64,000 bases of DNA from Lentisphaerota bacterium (lineage in GTDB: Bacteria; Verrucomicrobiota; Lentisphaeria; Victivallales; Victivallaceae). A model generated the notes under the pieces. That model was given only the letters and a program-made list of their open reading frames with translations, did not search any database and was not told the DNA's origin. The DNA lies in the NCBI GenBank assembly GCA_015061725.1, contig SUVX01000009.1, forward strand, positions 1-64,000. Direction: 5' to 3'. Numbering within the stretch: position 1 is the stretch's first letter; every line of letters starts with the position of its first letter. The translations under genes and the position numbers were made by a program. Positions 52,761 through 60,823 of this stretch are shown here, in pieces.

Positions 52761-52942
52761 ACAAGCGCCACGCCCCCGCAGACTGCACACCGCCGTTGCC
52801 ATAAAAAAAGCATACCTCACCGGTAAATCTGCCCCGCGCCAAATCGCACCGCAGACTGCACACCGCCGTTGCCACCAAACAGTTGAATATGTCTTACAGA
52901 TAGTGATTTCCTGAATAAATCAAAAAATAAGCTCAAACATAA

Positions 52943-53057
52943 ATCACGTGATATATTTTGTGTTTTTGTGAATAAATATGTGATATTGTAAAAAATCCCC
53001 TGACGTGCGCTTTTTAACTGGCGGCGACTTGAAAAAAAACTTTTTCTATCCTATATT
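52943..53057 (+). promoter_or_regulatory. Putative promoter and palindrome before GntR gene
   Basis: TTGAAA (53029-53034) and TATATT (53052-53057) are 17 bp apart, 45 bases before the ATG at 53103. A perfect palindrome ATCACGTGAT (52943-52952) and nearby GTGATAT repeats lie upstream and may bind a regulator, possibly the GntR protein itself. The start has GGGGG as ribosome binding site. Confidence 0.5.
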
Positions 53058-53102
53058 TGCATAGAAAAGGACTTATTTGAAAATTGTCCGTTGGGGGAAT
53101 AA

Positions 53103-54173
53103 ATGGCAAAGTATCGTTATCGTATCATTGCGGATAAACTGCGGCAGGATATTGAAAACGGGGTTTATCCGCCGGGGGTATCCATTCCCTCGACCCGGGA
53201 ACTTGCAGAAAAGCACGGTGTCAGTCAGCTGACGGCGATCCGTGCGCTGGCGCTGCTTGCACAACGGGATATTCTTATCCGCCGCCCGGGACACAATTAT
53301 TGTGTGGCACAGAATTTTGAATCAACGGTAGCTCAACCTCAGTTTCTGACGCTGCTTTTCCGTCACATTTCCAACAAGGGGTGGGAATCTTACGGAAACG
53401 ATATTATTTCCGGCATTACCATGGAGGGCGTCAAGGCCTGTTACAGCACTTATCTCTCAGCGGCGGCAACCCGTGCCTATTGGTTCAACACCATGGATTT
53501 TTCTTCAGTGGTTTCTGAAGCGCATCAGCTTGCGGGGCAGAACAAAGGCTTTGTGGCAGATTATTTTGTTCCCGATGATCTTTTGCAGCAGTTGGTTGAA
53601 GAAACACATCTGCCGGTCGTCATCGTCGGACGGGAAAGCAAAGTTCCCCGGGTCAAATCCGTTGTCTTGAGCATAAGTCCGGCCTGTTATACGATGCTCA
53701 ACACCCTCAAGCGTCTGAAATATGATGCTTTTGTCTGCTGCGGTCCGTACCAGATGGAGCGTTATGAATATCAACAGCTGGATCTCTTTTACAAAGAGTT
53801 GGCAGCCGCTGAAAAAAATGTCAGAATACTGAAGGAATTTATCAATCTTTCCTGGTCTGAACAGGTGTCTGAGATCAATCAGGCGTTGAAAGAATTTTCT
53901 CACAGCCGCATTTGTTTTATCACTTCTCATGATATTGTGGCACGCAAAATCTTTGAATTTCTTGAGCAGCAGAACATATCCGTCCCGGAACAGGTCGGTG
54001 TGGTGGGATTTTACGGTACAAGACAGGCTACGGAGCATTCTCCTGTTTTGACCTGCCTTGCCGCCGCACCTGAAAAACTGGGACAGTACGCTGCCCAGCT
54101 GGCAATTTCAGGTGAAAGCCCCATTGCAACACACAAAATACCCATGACGTTTAATTTCGGAGAGACGATTTAA
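53103..54173 (+). CDS. GntR-type regulator with LacI-like sensor domain
   Basis: A 356-residue regulator. Residues about 1-70 form a GntR winged helix ([40 protein letters not shown]), and the rest is a periplasmic-binding-protein-like sensor ([52 protein letters not shown]). This combination is typical of AraR-like sugar-responsive repressors. It lies directly upstream of, and on the same strand as, a pseudopilin and two glycan enzymes, which it probably controls. The 28-bp gap to the pseudopilin suggests co-transcription and autoregulation. Confidence 0.88.
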   Translation: MAKYRYRIIADKLRQDIENGVYPPGVSIPSTRELAEKHGVSQLTAIRALALLAQRDILIRRPGHNYCVAQNFESTVAQPQFLTLLFRHISNKGWESYGNDIISGITMEGVKACYSTYLSAAATRAYWFNTMDFSSVVSEAHQLAGQNKGFVADYFVPDDLLQQLVEETHLPVVIVGRESKVPRVKSVVLSISPACYTMLNTLKRLKYDAFVCCGPYQMERYEYQQLDLFYKELAAAEKNVRILKEFINLSWSEQVSEINQALKEFSHSRICFITSHDIVARKIFEFLEQQNISVPEQVGVVGFYGTRQATEHSPVLTCLAAAPEKLGQYAAQLAISGESPIATHKIPMTFNFGETI

Positions 54174-54201
54174 AATATTGTTCAAATCAGGAGGGACCCA
54201 A

Positions 54202-55101
54202 ATGACTGACGATACATCATTAAAAAACATCGCAAGTTTCATTAAAATTGGGAACGGCACGTTGGTACGGAGAATTACGGATAAGTACGGAAGTGTACGG
54301 AAACATACGGAGAATGCAACTAACCAAAATACGCCGCATCATACTTGCAAAGCAAGTGCTTCATGTTTGCCGCAGGCAAACGCTTCATGCAGCAACGCTG
54401 CGCTTCACACGTGCTTCATTCGATCAGCGTTCACGCTGATTGAACTTTTGGTTGTGATTGCGATTATCGCGATTCTGGCGGCGATGCTGATGCCGGCGCT
54501 GGGGAAGGCGAGGGATCGGGCGAAAACGACACAGTGTTCCAATCAGTTGAAAGAGATCGCGGCGGCGAATTTGCAGTATTCCAATGATTATTATGATTAC
54601 ATGGCGCCGGATACGGAAACGAAGATCACGATTTACTGGCAAAAACGTTATTTGAATGTACGTCCAAACAGTGCCTCCTATTTCCGTCATCCCGGGATAT
54701 GGCTTTGTCCGGGGGACTTGCGCAGGATCGCAACGGTGGGCAAAAAAGGTACTTATTACAACAACAGCGGATTTTTCAGTTACGGCTACAATTACTGGGC
54801 GATTTCCAATCCGGGAGTAAAGAGCGCGACCTATGACCACTTGCGTAAGCTGACCCGGATCCGCCGTCCGTCATTGGTGATGGTTGATATGGACGCCTAT
54901 CGTCCGGAATCGGCGAAAACGGCGATTTCAGGGACGGATTGGCCGTTTAAAGCAACAGCTGCCAGTGATTATTCGGTGCAAATGCTGGATCCCCGTCATG
55001 CGGGGAGTATCCAGAACAACCACGCTGACGGACATGTGTCGCTCAAGCGTTGGGAAAGTTATCCGGGCATGGGCAGTCAATGGATTTCACCCGGAAGATA
55101 A
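54202..55101 (+). CDS. Type IV pseudopilin-like protein with repeat-built leader
   Basis: A 299-residue protein. AGGAGG seven bases before the ATG at 54202 supports this start. About 75 residues precede [16 protein letters not shown], far more than a normal prepilin leader, and they are encoded by a 10-bp ACGGA repeat and a run of small hairpins. The leader is Cys-, Ala- and Ser-rich near its end ([20 protein letters not shown]). The membrane helix, Glu +5 and C-terminal [15 protein letters not shown] (H-x9-DG) are intact. Whether a prepilin peptidase can process such a leader is unclear. It lies between the GntR regulator and a secreted DUF4838 enzyme. Confidence 0.85.
   Translation: MTDDTSLKNIASFIKIGNGTLVRRITDKYGSVRKHTENATNQNTPHHTCKASASCLPQANASCSNAALHTCFIRSAFTLIELLVVIAIIAILAAMLMPALGKARDRAKTTQCSNQLKEIAAANLQYSNDYYDYMAPDTETKITIYWQKRYLNVRPNSASYFRHPGIWLCPGDLRRIATVGKKGTYYNNSGFFSYGYNYWAISNPGVKSATYDHLRKLTRIRRPSLVMVDMDAYRPESAKTAISGTDWPFKATAASDYSVQMLDPRHAGSIQNNHADGHVSLKRWESYPGMGSQWISPGR
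54267..54316. repeat. 10-bp ACGGA repeat inside pseudopilin leader
   Basis: ACGGA recurs at 54267, 54277, 54287, 54297 and 54307, each followed by five variable bases. The same core with the same period occurs on the minus strand at 247-286. It is in frame within the coding sequence but has a period not divisible by three. Confidence 0.85.
54343..54440. repeat. Tandem mini-hairpins joined by GCTTCAT
   Basis: Hairpins: ACTTGC-AAA-GCAAGT (54343-54357), GTTTGCC-GCA-GGCAAAC (54365-54381), GCAGC-AAC-GCTGC (54389-54401) and ATCAGCG-TTCA-CGCTGAT (54423-54440), with CACGTG between the last two. The linkers are GCTTCAT, GCTTCAT and GCTTCAC...GCTTCAT. The last hairpin overlaps the codons for SAFTLIE, so the repeats run into the conserved pseudopilin motif. 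Confidence 0.85.
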
Positions 55102-55140
55102 AGAAAACAATATCCCCAAAAAATCAAAATGGAGAAAAAT

Positions 55141-58077
55141 ATGCGCTGCAAGTGGTTGTTTTTGTTTTTATTATCAGCTTTTTCTCTGATGCTTCATGCG
55201 GAGGGGCTGCCGAGAAATATCCAAACCGGTCAAAAGACAGTTTTGACATTGACGGGAAAAAATACGTCGATCGTCATTCCGTCAGATGCGGGTAAAACGC
55301 TGAGATTTGCCGCCCGTGAACTGCAGGAATTTCTGTCGCAGATCCTGAAAAGCAAAATTCCGTTGATCAATGCGCCGGGGAAGGGAAACAATATCATCCT
55401 CGGAGATACATCATGGAGCAGAAAAGCCGGATTGGATGCCGGTAAACTGGCCCGTGACGGTTATTATATCAAAACGTCCGGAAATCATATTTTCATTGTC
55501 GGCAGAGATGCTCCGGGCAGGGATATCGACCGGATATTGGAAAAAGGCGGCGCCTGGGATTTTGACTTTGAACGGGCAACACTTTTCGGCGTGTATGATT
55601 TTCTGGAACGTTTCGGGGATGTGAGATTTTATTTTCCCGGAGAACTGGGAACGGTCGTTCCGCAGAAAAAACAGTTGGATATCCCGGCAGTTTCCATTGT
55701 GGAAAAACCTGATGTGTATAAACGGCAGTATTATCCCTGGAATGACGGCGCTTATGTCGGTGAAAGCAAAAGAACGGTGCGGCATCCGATGAAAAAATTG
55801 AATATGCTCCGTCTGCGCTATACGACAAAACTGCTGATTTGCGGTCACGGATTGGGAAAGTTCGGATTAGATGTCCGCTTCAGCAAAAATCATCCGGAAT
55901 ACTTCCGCATGGCAAGCAACGGCAAGCGGGACCTGGATTTCAACCGCCGTCACGGCGGACACCTTTGCTGGTCAAGCAAAGTGACCGATGAGATCTACCG
56001 GGATTTGAAAGCCTATTTTACAGGAAAAAAGGCTTCTGAACGCAACTTTTTCTGGAAAAGCGGCAAAAATATATCGCACCAATGGGCTTTCCCTGCTTTC
56101 CGTGACGGATATGTGGACGTGATGCCGGATGACGGAATGGCGGCATGTTACTGCAAGGATTGCAAGAAAGCATACCGTAAAGATTTGGGGCGCAATTATG
56201 CGGCAGATCTGGTCTGGGAAAATGTTTTGAATTGGGCAGATCGGCTTAAAAAAGAGAAGATTCCCGGCAAATTGAGCATGATGTCTTACAGACCGTACCG
56301 TATCATCCCCAAACGTGACGTGCCGGATAACGTGATGGTCATGGTTGCCGCCATGGGACCATGGCAGCAGAATTCGGTCATCCGTAAAGCGGATAAAGAA
56401 CATATCACCGGTTGGACGGAAAAACTGAAGCGTCCGGTACAAATCTGGAATTATGTCGGTAAATTCGGCTCCATGCGTATTCCCGGTGTGCCGATCTGGA
56501 CTCCCCGGAGCGTGGGGAATTATTACAAAGAAATGGTACCGCATATTTTCGGTGTTTTTATGGAAAGCGGCAGTGAAAGATTCCTTTTCTGCGCCATGAA
56601 TTACTATACCATGAGCAAGGTGACATGGAACAGGGAAACCGACGTGGAGGCTCTGCTCAAAGAGTTCTATGTCAGAATGTTCGGCAAAGCGGCGCCGGAA
56701 ATGCAAAAAATTTTTGAGGATTTTGAAAACATCTGGCTGAAAAAAATCGCCGGAAACATCATTGAAACGGATATCGGTCCTGTGGCGGCAGTCCCCTCCA
56801 ATTTTGACCTCTGGAACAGGATTTACAGTCAGAAAAAACTGGAGGAGACCGGTTCTGCGTTTACCCGGGCTGAAAAAATGGTCCCCTCCGGCTCTCTGGA
56901 AGCAAAACGTATCCGGCTTTTCAGAAAAGAGTTTCTCGGTTCTCTGGAGGCTGAACGGAAAAACTTTACTCAACAGACGGAAAAAGTTGAGTTTTTCAAA
57001 GTTGTTTCCGGCAATACGGTGATGCTGCAGCCTTTCGGCAAAGTTACGGGAGAAGTCGTTGATACCCGGGTCAGAGTCAAATTGGCTGAAAAAGATCTTG
57101 AAATCGAATTTGATTGTGATGAACCGGATATGAAAAATATTCTGGCAGTCAGACGTAAACACGATGATCCCATGGTCTGGCAGGATAGTTCCGTTGAGAT
57201 TTTTATGGATCCGACAGGCGAAAAAAAGAGTTATTATCAGTTGATGATCAATGCAAAAGGTGATGTGACAGATATTTTCTGGAAAACCCACGGCAGAAAG
57301 AATATCTCAGACCGCAAATGGGATTCCGGCGCGGTGGTCAAAGCTGTTGCCGGAGAAAAAAATTTCAAACTCACAGTCAATATCCCGCTGAAAAATCTGG
57401 GAAGGATCACGCCTGAAAGATTCTTGCTCAATCTCTGCCGCAACCGTCTTTTGAACAGCCGGAAAATCTGTCATGAAACCTACTCCTGGTCGCCCTTCCT
57501 CCAAAGTAAAGGTTATCACGATATTGAAAATTCCGGACGGCTTGTTTCTGCTGAAAAGGAGATGATCACCTGCGGGGATTTTGACACCGTTGCCCGGCGC
57601 AACAACCGGACTTTCGGACATTACAGGGGACGGGTTTTCCATGGCTGGATCGGAGAACATCCAAAGGACGGCGCCGGTTTTGAACTGGATAAAAAGGTCT
57701 TTGTCAGTGCGCCGCACTCCCTTAAAATCACCGGCAATAAAGGAGAAGGTATTGCCATTTCACAGCACTTTTACCATAAACAGTTCAAGCCCGGCACCCG
57801 GTACCGTATCAGCTGCATGATCAAATTGCAGGACGTCAAACGCAATAAGCGCGGCGCCGGTTTTGTGCTGAATTTAAACTGCGGTGAAAACATGTTCTTC
57901 CCCGCCCGGAACTGGCTGGCGGGAACGATGGATTGGACCGGTGTGTGTTTTGATTTCAAAACACCGTCAAAGGTTGAAAAAGTCAATAAAACTGCCCGCT
58001 TGAAAATTTGGCTGCGGCGCTGTACGGGAACAGTCTGGGTGGATAATGTTTCGATAGAGGAAATCTCAGATAAATGA
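55141..58077 (+). CDS. Secreted DUF4838 protein with two C-terminal sandwich domains
   Basis: A 978-residue exported protein (signal peptide about 1-21, ending LMLHAEG). It has an N-terminal alpha-glucuronidase-like domain (about 35-180; AARELQEFLSQILKSKIPL), a DUF4838 barrel (about 195-520) with the cluster CYCKDC (C336, C338, C341), a CBM9-like domain (about 630-780; DSSVEIFMDPTGEKKSY) and a CBM4/9-like jelly roll (about 800-975; SLKITGNKGEGIAI, GTVWVDNVSIEE). I prefer the ATG at 55141 because GGAG precedes it; the ATG at 55129 overlaps that site. It overlaps the GH36-like gene by ATGA. Confidence 0.82.
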   Translation: MRCKWLFLFLLSAFSLMLHAEGLPRNIQTGQKTVLTLTGKNTSIVIPSDAGKTLRFAARELQEFLSQILKSKIPLINAPGKGNNIILGDTSWSRKAGLDAGKLARDGYYIKTSGNHIFIVGRDAPGRDIDRILEKGGAWDFDFERATLFGVYDFLERFGDVRFYFPGELGTVVPQKKQLDIPAVSIVEKPDVYKRQYYPWNDGAYVGESKRTVRHPMKKLNMLRLRYTTKLLICGHGLGKFGLDVRFSKNHPEYFRMASNGKRDLDFNRRHGGHLCWSSKVTDEIYRDLKAYFTGKKASERNFFWKSGKNISHQWAFPAFRDGYVDVMPDDGMAACYCKDCKKAYRKDLGRNYAADLVWENVLNWADRLKKEKIPGKLSMMSYRPYRIIPKRDVPDNVMVMVAAMGPWQQNSVIRKADKEHITGWTEKLKRPVQIWNYVGKFGSMRIPGVPIWTPRSVGNYYKEMVPHIFGVFMESGSERFLFCAMNYYTMSKVTWNRETDVEALLKEFYVRMFGKAAPEMQKIFEDFENIWLKKIAGNIIETDIGPVAAVPSNFDLWNRIYSQKKLEETGSAFTRAEKMVPSGSLEAKRIRLFRKEFLGSLEAERKNFTQQTEKVEFFKVVSGNTVMLQPFGKVTGEVVDTRVRVKLAEKDLEIEFDCDEPDMKNILAVRRKHDDPMVWQDSSVEIFMDPTGEKKSYYQLMINAKGDVTDIFWKTHGRKNISDRKWDSGAVVKAVAGEKNFKLTVNIPLKNLGRITPERFLLNLCRNRLLNSRKICHETYSWSPFLQSKGYHDIENSGRLVSAEKEMITCGDFDTVARRNNRTFGHYRGRVFHGWIGEHPKDGAGFELDKKVFVSAPHSLKITGNKGEGIAISQHFYHKQFKPGTRYRISCMIKLQDVKRNKRGAGFVLNLNCGENMFFPARNWLAGTMDWTGVCFDFKTPSKVEKVNKTARLKIWLRRCTGTVWVDNVSIEEISDK

Positions 58078-60527
58078 AATCTCAAATCAGACTTTGCGGC
58101 AATACGCTTTTTTACGGCAAACTCCGGTTGGATTTTCCGGCAGTCCGTTTGAGCATCAATGGAAAGATCATCTCTCCGGTGGGAGAGGGCAGAAAATACT
58201 TCTCCTGCGGACGGGAATATCAAGTTGATGGAATCACTTTAAAGGTGAAAGTTTTCCTCAAAGACAATGTTCTGCACAAAAAAGTTTTTATCCGTTCAAA
58301 TCGGCTTTTACCCACGCCGGACTTTGTTGAACTTGACCGGCAGCGGATACCGGATCTGTTGACTTTGCGGGGATATATTTCAAACACCCACGCACGGCAG
58401 AATACTGTATCGTCCGAAGAAAGTCACGGCAAAGTTCCCGGATGCGGTTATCCTGTCGCCGGAAAAAATTTCTTTGCCGGTGTGGAACATCCGGCGGCCT
58501 TTGCCCGGATCGAAGAAAAGGGAAACGCGGAAACGCTTTATACGCTTACTCAGCATCCGGTCTGGCAGAGTGACAACTCTCTTGTGCTGAGTGACGCTGT
58601 TCTTTCATGGAGCGCAGATGCGGAGAAAGCACTCCGGCAATACATCAACACAATCAGGATCCCGGCACTGAAAAAGCCCTTTTTTACTCTGTGTACCTTC
58701 TGGACCGACCGTTTTCTGGATGATTTTGAATATGTCACTTCTCCGGAGGGATACCGTTCTTTTGCCGCTGCCTGGGAAAAATTCGGTATCACGCCCGATG
58801 TTTTTGTTCTGGATGCCGGCTGGCAGGATCTGAACAGTCTCTTTGAACCCCGTAAATCCTTTGGCGGACGCGAAGGGATCAGGAAACTGGAAAGATTTGT
58901 CCACCGTCTGGGCAGCCGTCTGGGGTTGTGGGTATCCTACAACGGACCGGCAGGTTTTCATCCGGAATTCCTGAAAAAATCCGGTTTTGAGGTCGGCGGC
59001 GGGAACGGCGCAGCTTACAGCGGCGAGGGAATGTATGGTGTTCTGCTGGATGAAAAATTTACCAACGCCATTTCAGAAAGTTTTGCCGGTTATGCCCGTT
59101 CCGGGATCGCGCAGTTCAAAATCGACTGGGATAACGAAGGGGCTGTCAATGACAACTTTAAAGAACGTTATCCCACAGCCGATCATGTCCGTGAAGGTTC
59201 CATTGATGCCATAATCCGGATTATAAAAAAAATGCGTCAGGCGCGTCCTGATCTTGTTCTCCGTACCGGCTGGTGGCCGTCTCCCTGGTGGCTGAAATAC
59301 ACCAATCATTTCTTTCTGACCAACAGCGGCGATTCGGAATATTCTTTTCTGCCTGCCCGGACTCAGCGGGACTCTGCCATCACTTACCGCGATACCGTTT
59401 ACTGGTGCTTTTTTCAGAGGGATAAAAGCTGTCTGCCGCTTGACACGGTGGATAACCATGAGTTTCCCCACGCTTTCCGCAACCCCGTGCATGAAGAGCC
59501 GGGAACCTTTACGGATAATGCTCTCTGGTCAGTTATGCGGGGAACCAGTTACCAGCCCTGGACTTTGCAGCCCGAAGCACTGGAAGAGGTGCATTTATCT
59601 GCCCTGCGTCAAGTCATGGCATTTGCCCGTTCTTTCGGAGAAAAGCTGTACAATGTTCGTTCCGGTATGTGCGGCGGCAATCCCCATGCCGGAGAAGTTT
59701 ACGGATTTTATTTCATACAGCCGGATAAAAGTGTGTGGTATGCTTTGCGCAATCCCTCAGTGATGCCCCGGCGTTTCAAGTTTGCAAAGGTTCAGCCCAA
59801 TGCTTTGCAGATTTACCCCTCTTTCGCCAGACTGAATCCAGAAGAAGAGATCCTCTTTGCACCCCATGAAATCAAGATAATTTCTCTTGCGCAGAAGAAG
59901 TTTTCCCTGCCTTATAATGTGCCTTTTCAGGCATGGAAACAGCCGGATGGAAAAATTCTGTGCCATGTGCCGGCGCATCTGGGTACGGGAAAAATGGCTG
60001 TTCTGGAAAATGAGATCCACAGGATCAAATCATTGTGTGCCGAAGTCTGCCTTTGCGAACAGAAAGGGGATGTTCTGCAGCTGAGGGTCCACTTGATCCT
60101 GCCCCAGCGTATGCGCAAAAGCTGTCTGACAGTGGCTCTCAGAAACGTTCCCGGTAAAAAGGCGGATATAACGGCACGCTGTTCCCGTTTTTCATCACCG
60201 ACTTACGGAGCCTGTCAGCTGGCGGTCACCCGTTATGACAACGGACATCCGGGAATGGGATTGAAGGTCAATCAGGATTGTCTTGTGCCTGTTGAGGAAT
60301 CTTATTGGTCGGTTCCCTGTGCAGAGGGTGGAGAATCCTGGTGTTCGCTCTTTATAACGGGGGCAAGCTCCGGAGATGTCAGACTTGCGTTTTCAGGATA
60401 TTATGCGCCCTCCCGCCAAGGGGAGACTCTCAAACGCTCCTGTGCCGCTTTGCCGGAGATCCTGCCGCCGGTACATCCGGACGGTTTCCCTGTTGCGGAA
60501 ATCATTTCTGTACCGGAAGAAAAATAA
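58074..60527 (+). CDS. GH36-like alpha-galactosidase clan protein
   Basis: An 817-residue protein without signal peptide. PDVFVLDAGWQDLN (241-254) and GIAQFKIDWDNEG (344-356), with candidate nucleophile Asp351 in FKID, are hallmarks of clan GH-D barrels (GH27/GH36). An N-terminal beta domain (about 1-195) and C-terminal sandwich (about 600-817) flank the barrel. The sugar specificity cannot be assigned; alpha-galactoside or a related sugar is likely. As the last gene of the GntR locus and the only enzyme without export signal, it probably acts on imported oligosaccharides. Confidence 0.78.
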   Translation: MKSQIRLCGNTLFYGKLRLDFPAVRLSINGKIISPVGEGRKYFSCGREYQVDGITLKVKVFLKDNVLHKKVFIRSNRLLPTPDFVELDRQRIPDLLTLRGYISNTHARQNTVSSEESHGKVPGCGYPVAGKNFFAGVEHPAAFARIEEKGNAETLYTLTQHPVWQSDNSLVLSDAVLSWSADAEKALRQYINTIRIPALKKPFFTLCTFWTDRFLDDFEYVTSPEGYRSFAAAWEKFGITPDVFVLDAGWQDLNSLFEPRKSFGGREGIRKLERFVHRLGSRLGLWVSYNGPAGFHPEFLKKSGFEVGGGNGAAYSGEGMYGVLLDEKFTNAISESFAGYARSGIAQFKIDWDNEGAVNDNFKERYPTADHVREGSIDAIIRIIKKMRQARPDLVLRTGWWPSPWWLKYTNHFFLTNSGDSEYSFLPARTQRDSAITYRDTVYWCFFQRDKSCLPLDTVDNHEFPHAFRNPVHEEPGTFTDNALWSVMRGTSYQPWTLQPEALEEVHLSALRQVMAFARSFGEKLYNVRSGMCGGNPHAGEVYGFYFIQPDKSVWYALRNPSVMPRRFKFAKVQPNALQIYPSFARLNPEEEILFAPHEIKIISLAQKKFSLPYNVPFQAWKQPDGKILCHVPAHLGTGKMAVLENEIHRIKSLCAEVCLCEQKGDVLQLRVHLILPQRMRKSCLTVALRNVPGKKADITARCSRFSSPTYGACQLAVTRYDNGHPGMGLKVNQDCLVPVEESYWSVPCAEGGESWCSLFITGASSGDVRLAFSGYYAPSRQGETLKRSCAALPEILPPVHPDGFPVAEIISVPEEK

Positions 60528-60559
60528 AATACTTTGTTTTACTGCAGCGTTGATTGACC

Positions 60560-60815
60560 ATAGCGGTAAATCTTTGCACCAAAATTCTGCATAGCCGCTG
60601 TGATTTGCTGTGCCGTTTGGGGCGCGGGCGTTGATTACCCCCGCCGGCACATCTATCGCCCGGGCCATTCCACACTGCGGCAAGCAAACCCACGGGGTAT
60701 CACATGGCTTGCCACGGCGTAGCCCGTCAGGGCGAAGACGGGCGCACCCATCATCATTTTATAAGTCTTATGCAAGCGCCACGCAACACGCATACCGCCG
60801 CAGCCATAAAAAACA
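60560..60815. repeat. Repeat region with third copy of module D
   Basis: It starts with GCACCAAAATTCTGCATAGC (as near 52277), then GCCGGCACATCTATCGCCCG, GCCATTCCACACTGCGGCA and AGCAAACCCACGGGGTATCA, a hairpin CCCGTCAGGGCGAAGACGGG, one ATAAGTCTT and CATACCGCCGCAGCCATAAA. It lies between convergent GH36-like and clpB genes; no gene is seen in it. Confidence 0.75.
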
Positions 60816-60823
60816 GTCAGAGA

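Larger units (their letters stand above)
52263..52912. repeat. Mosaic repeat region with duplicated module D
   Basis: No gene is supported in this stretch. Two copies of a module of about 165-175 bp (52401-52575 and 52647-52812) run from AACGGCACATYTT through CGAGCCATACCACAC, GCACAGCAAACCCTCGGGGT and GCGCACCCATC-like sequence to CACCGCCGTTGCCATMAAAA. CCGCCGTTGCC recurs at four places. A third copy lies at 60637-60812. The segment GCACCAAAATTCTGTATAGC at 52277 is also found near 60576. Confidence 0.75.

Noticed and set aside
52335..52826. 163-codon open frame in the mosaic repeat region
   Set aside because: Its translation only mirrors the DNA duplication and 9-bp repeats (KSYKSYKSY, SDKSDKSDG), and other frames are equally open. 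No start signal was seen.
55972..57291. 439-codon open frame opposite the DUF4838 gene
   Set aside because: Antisense to the enzyme barrel and CBM region; no recognised motif.
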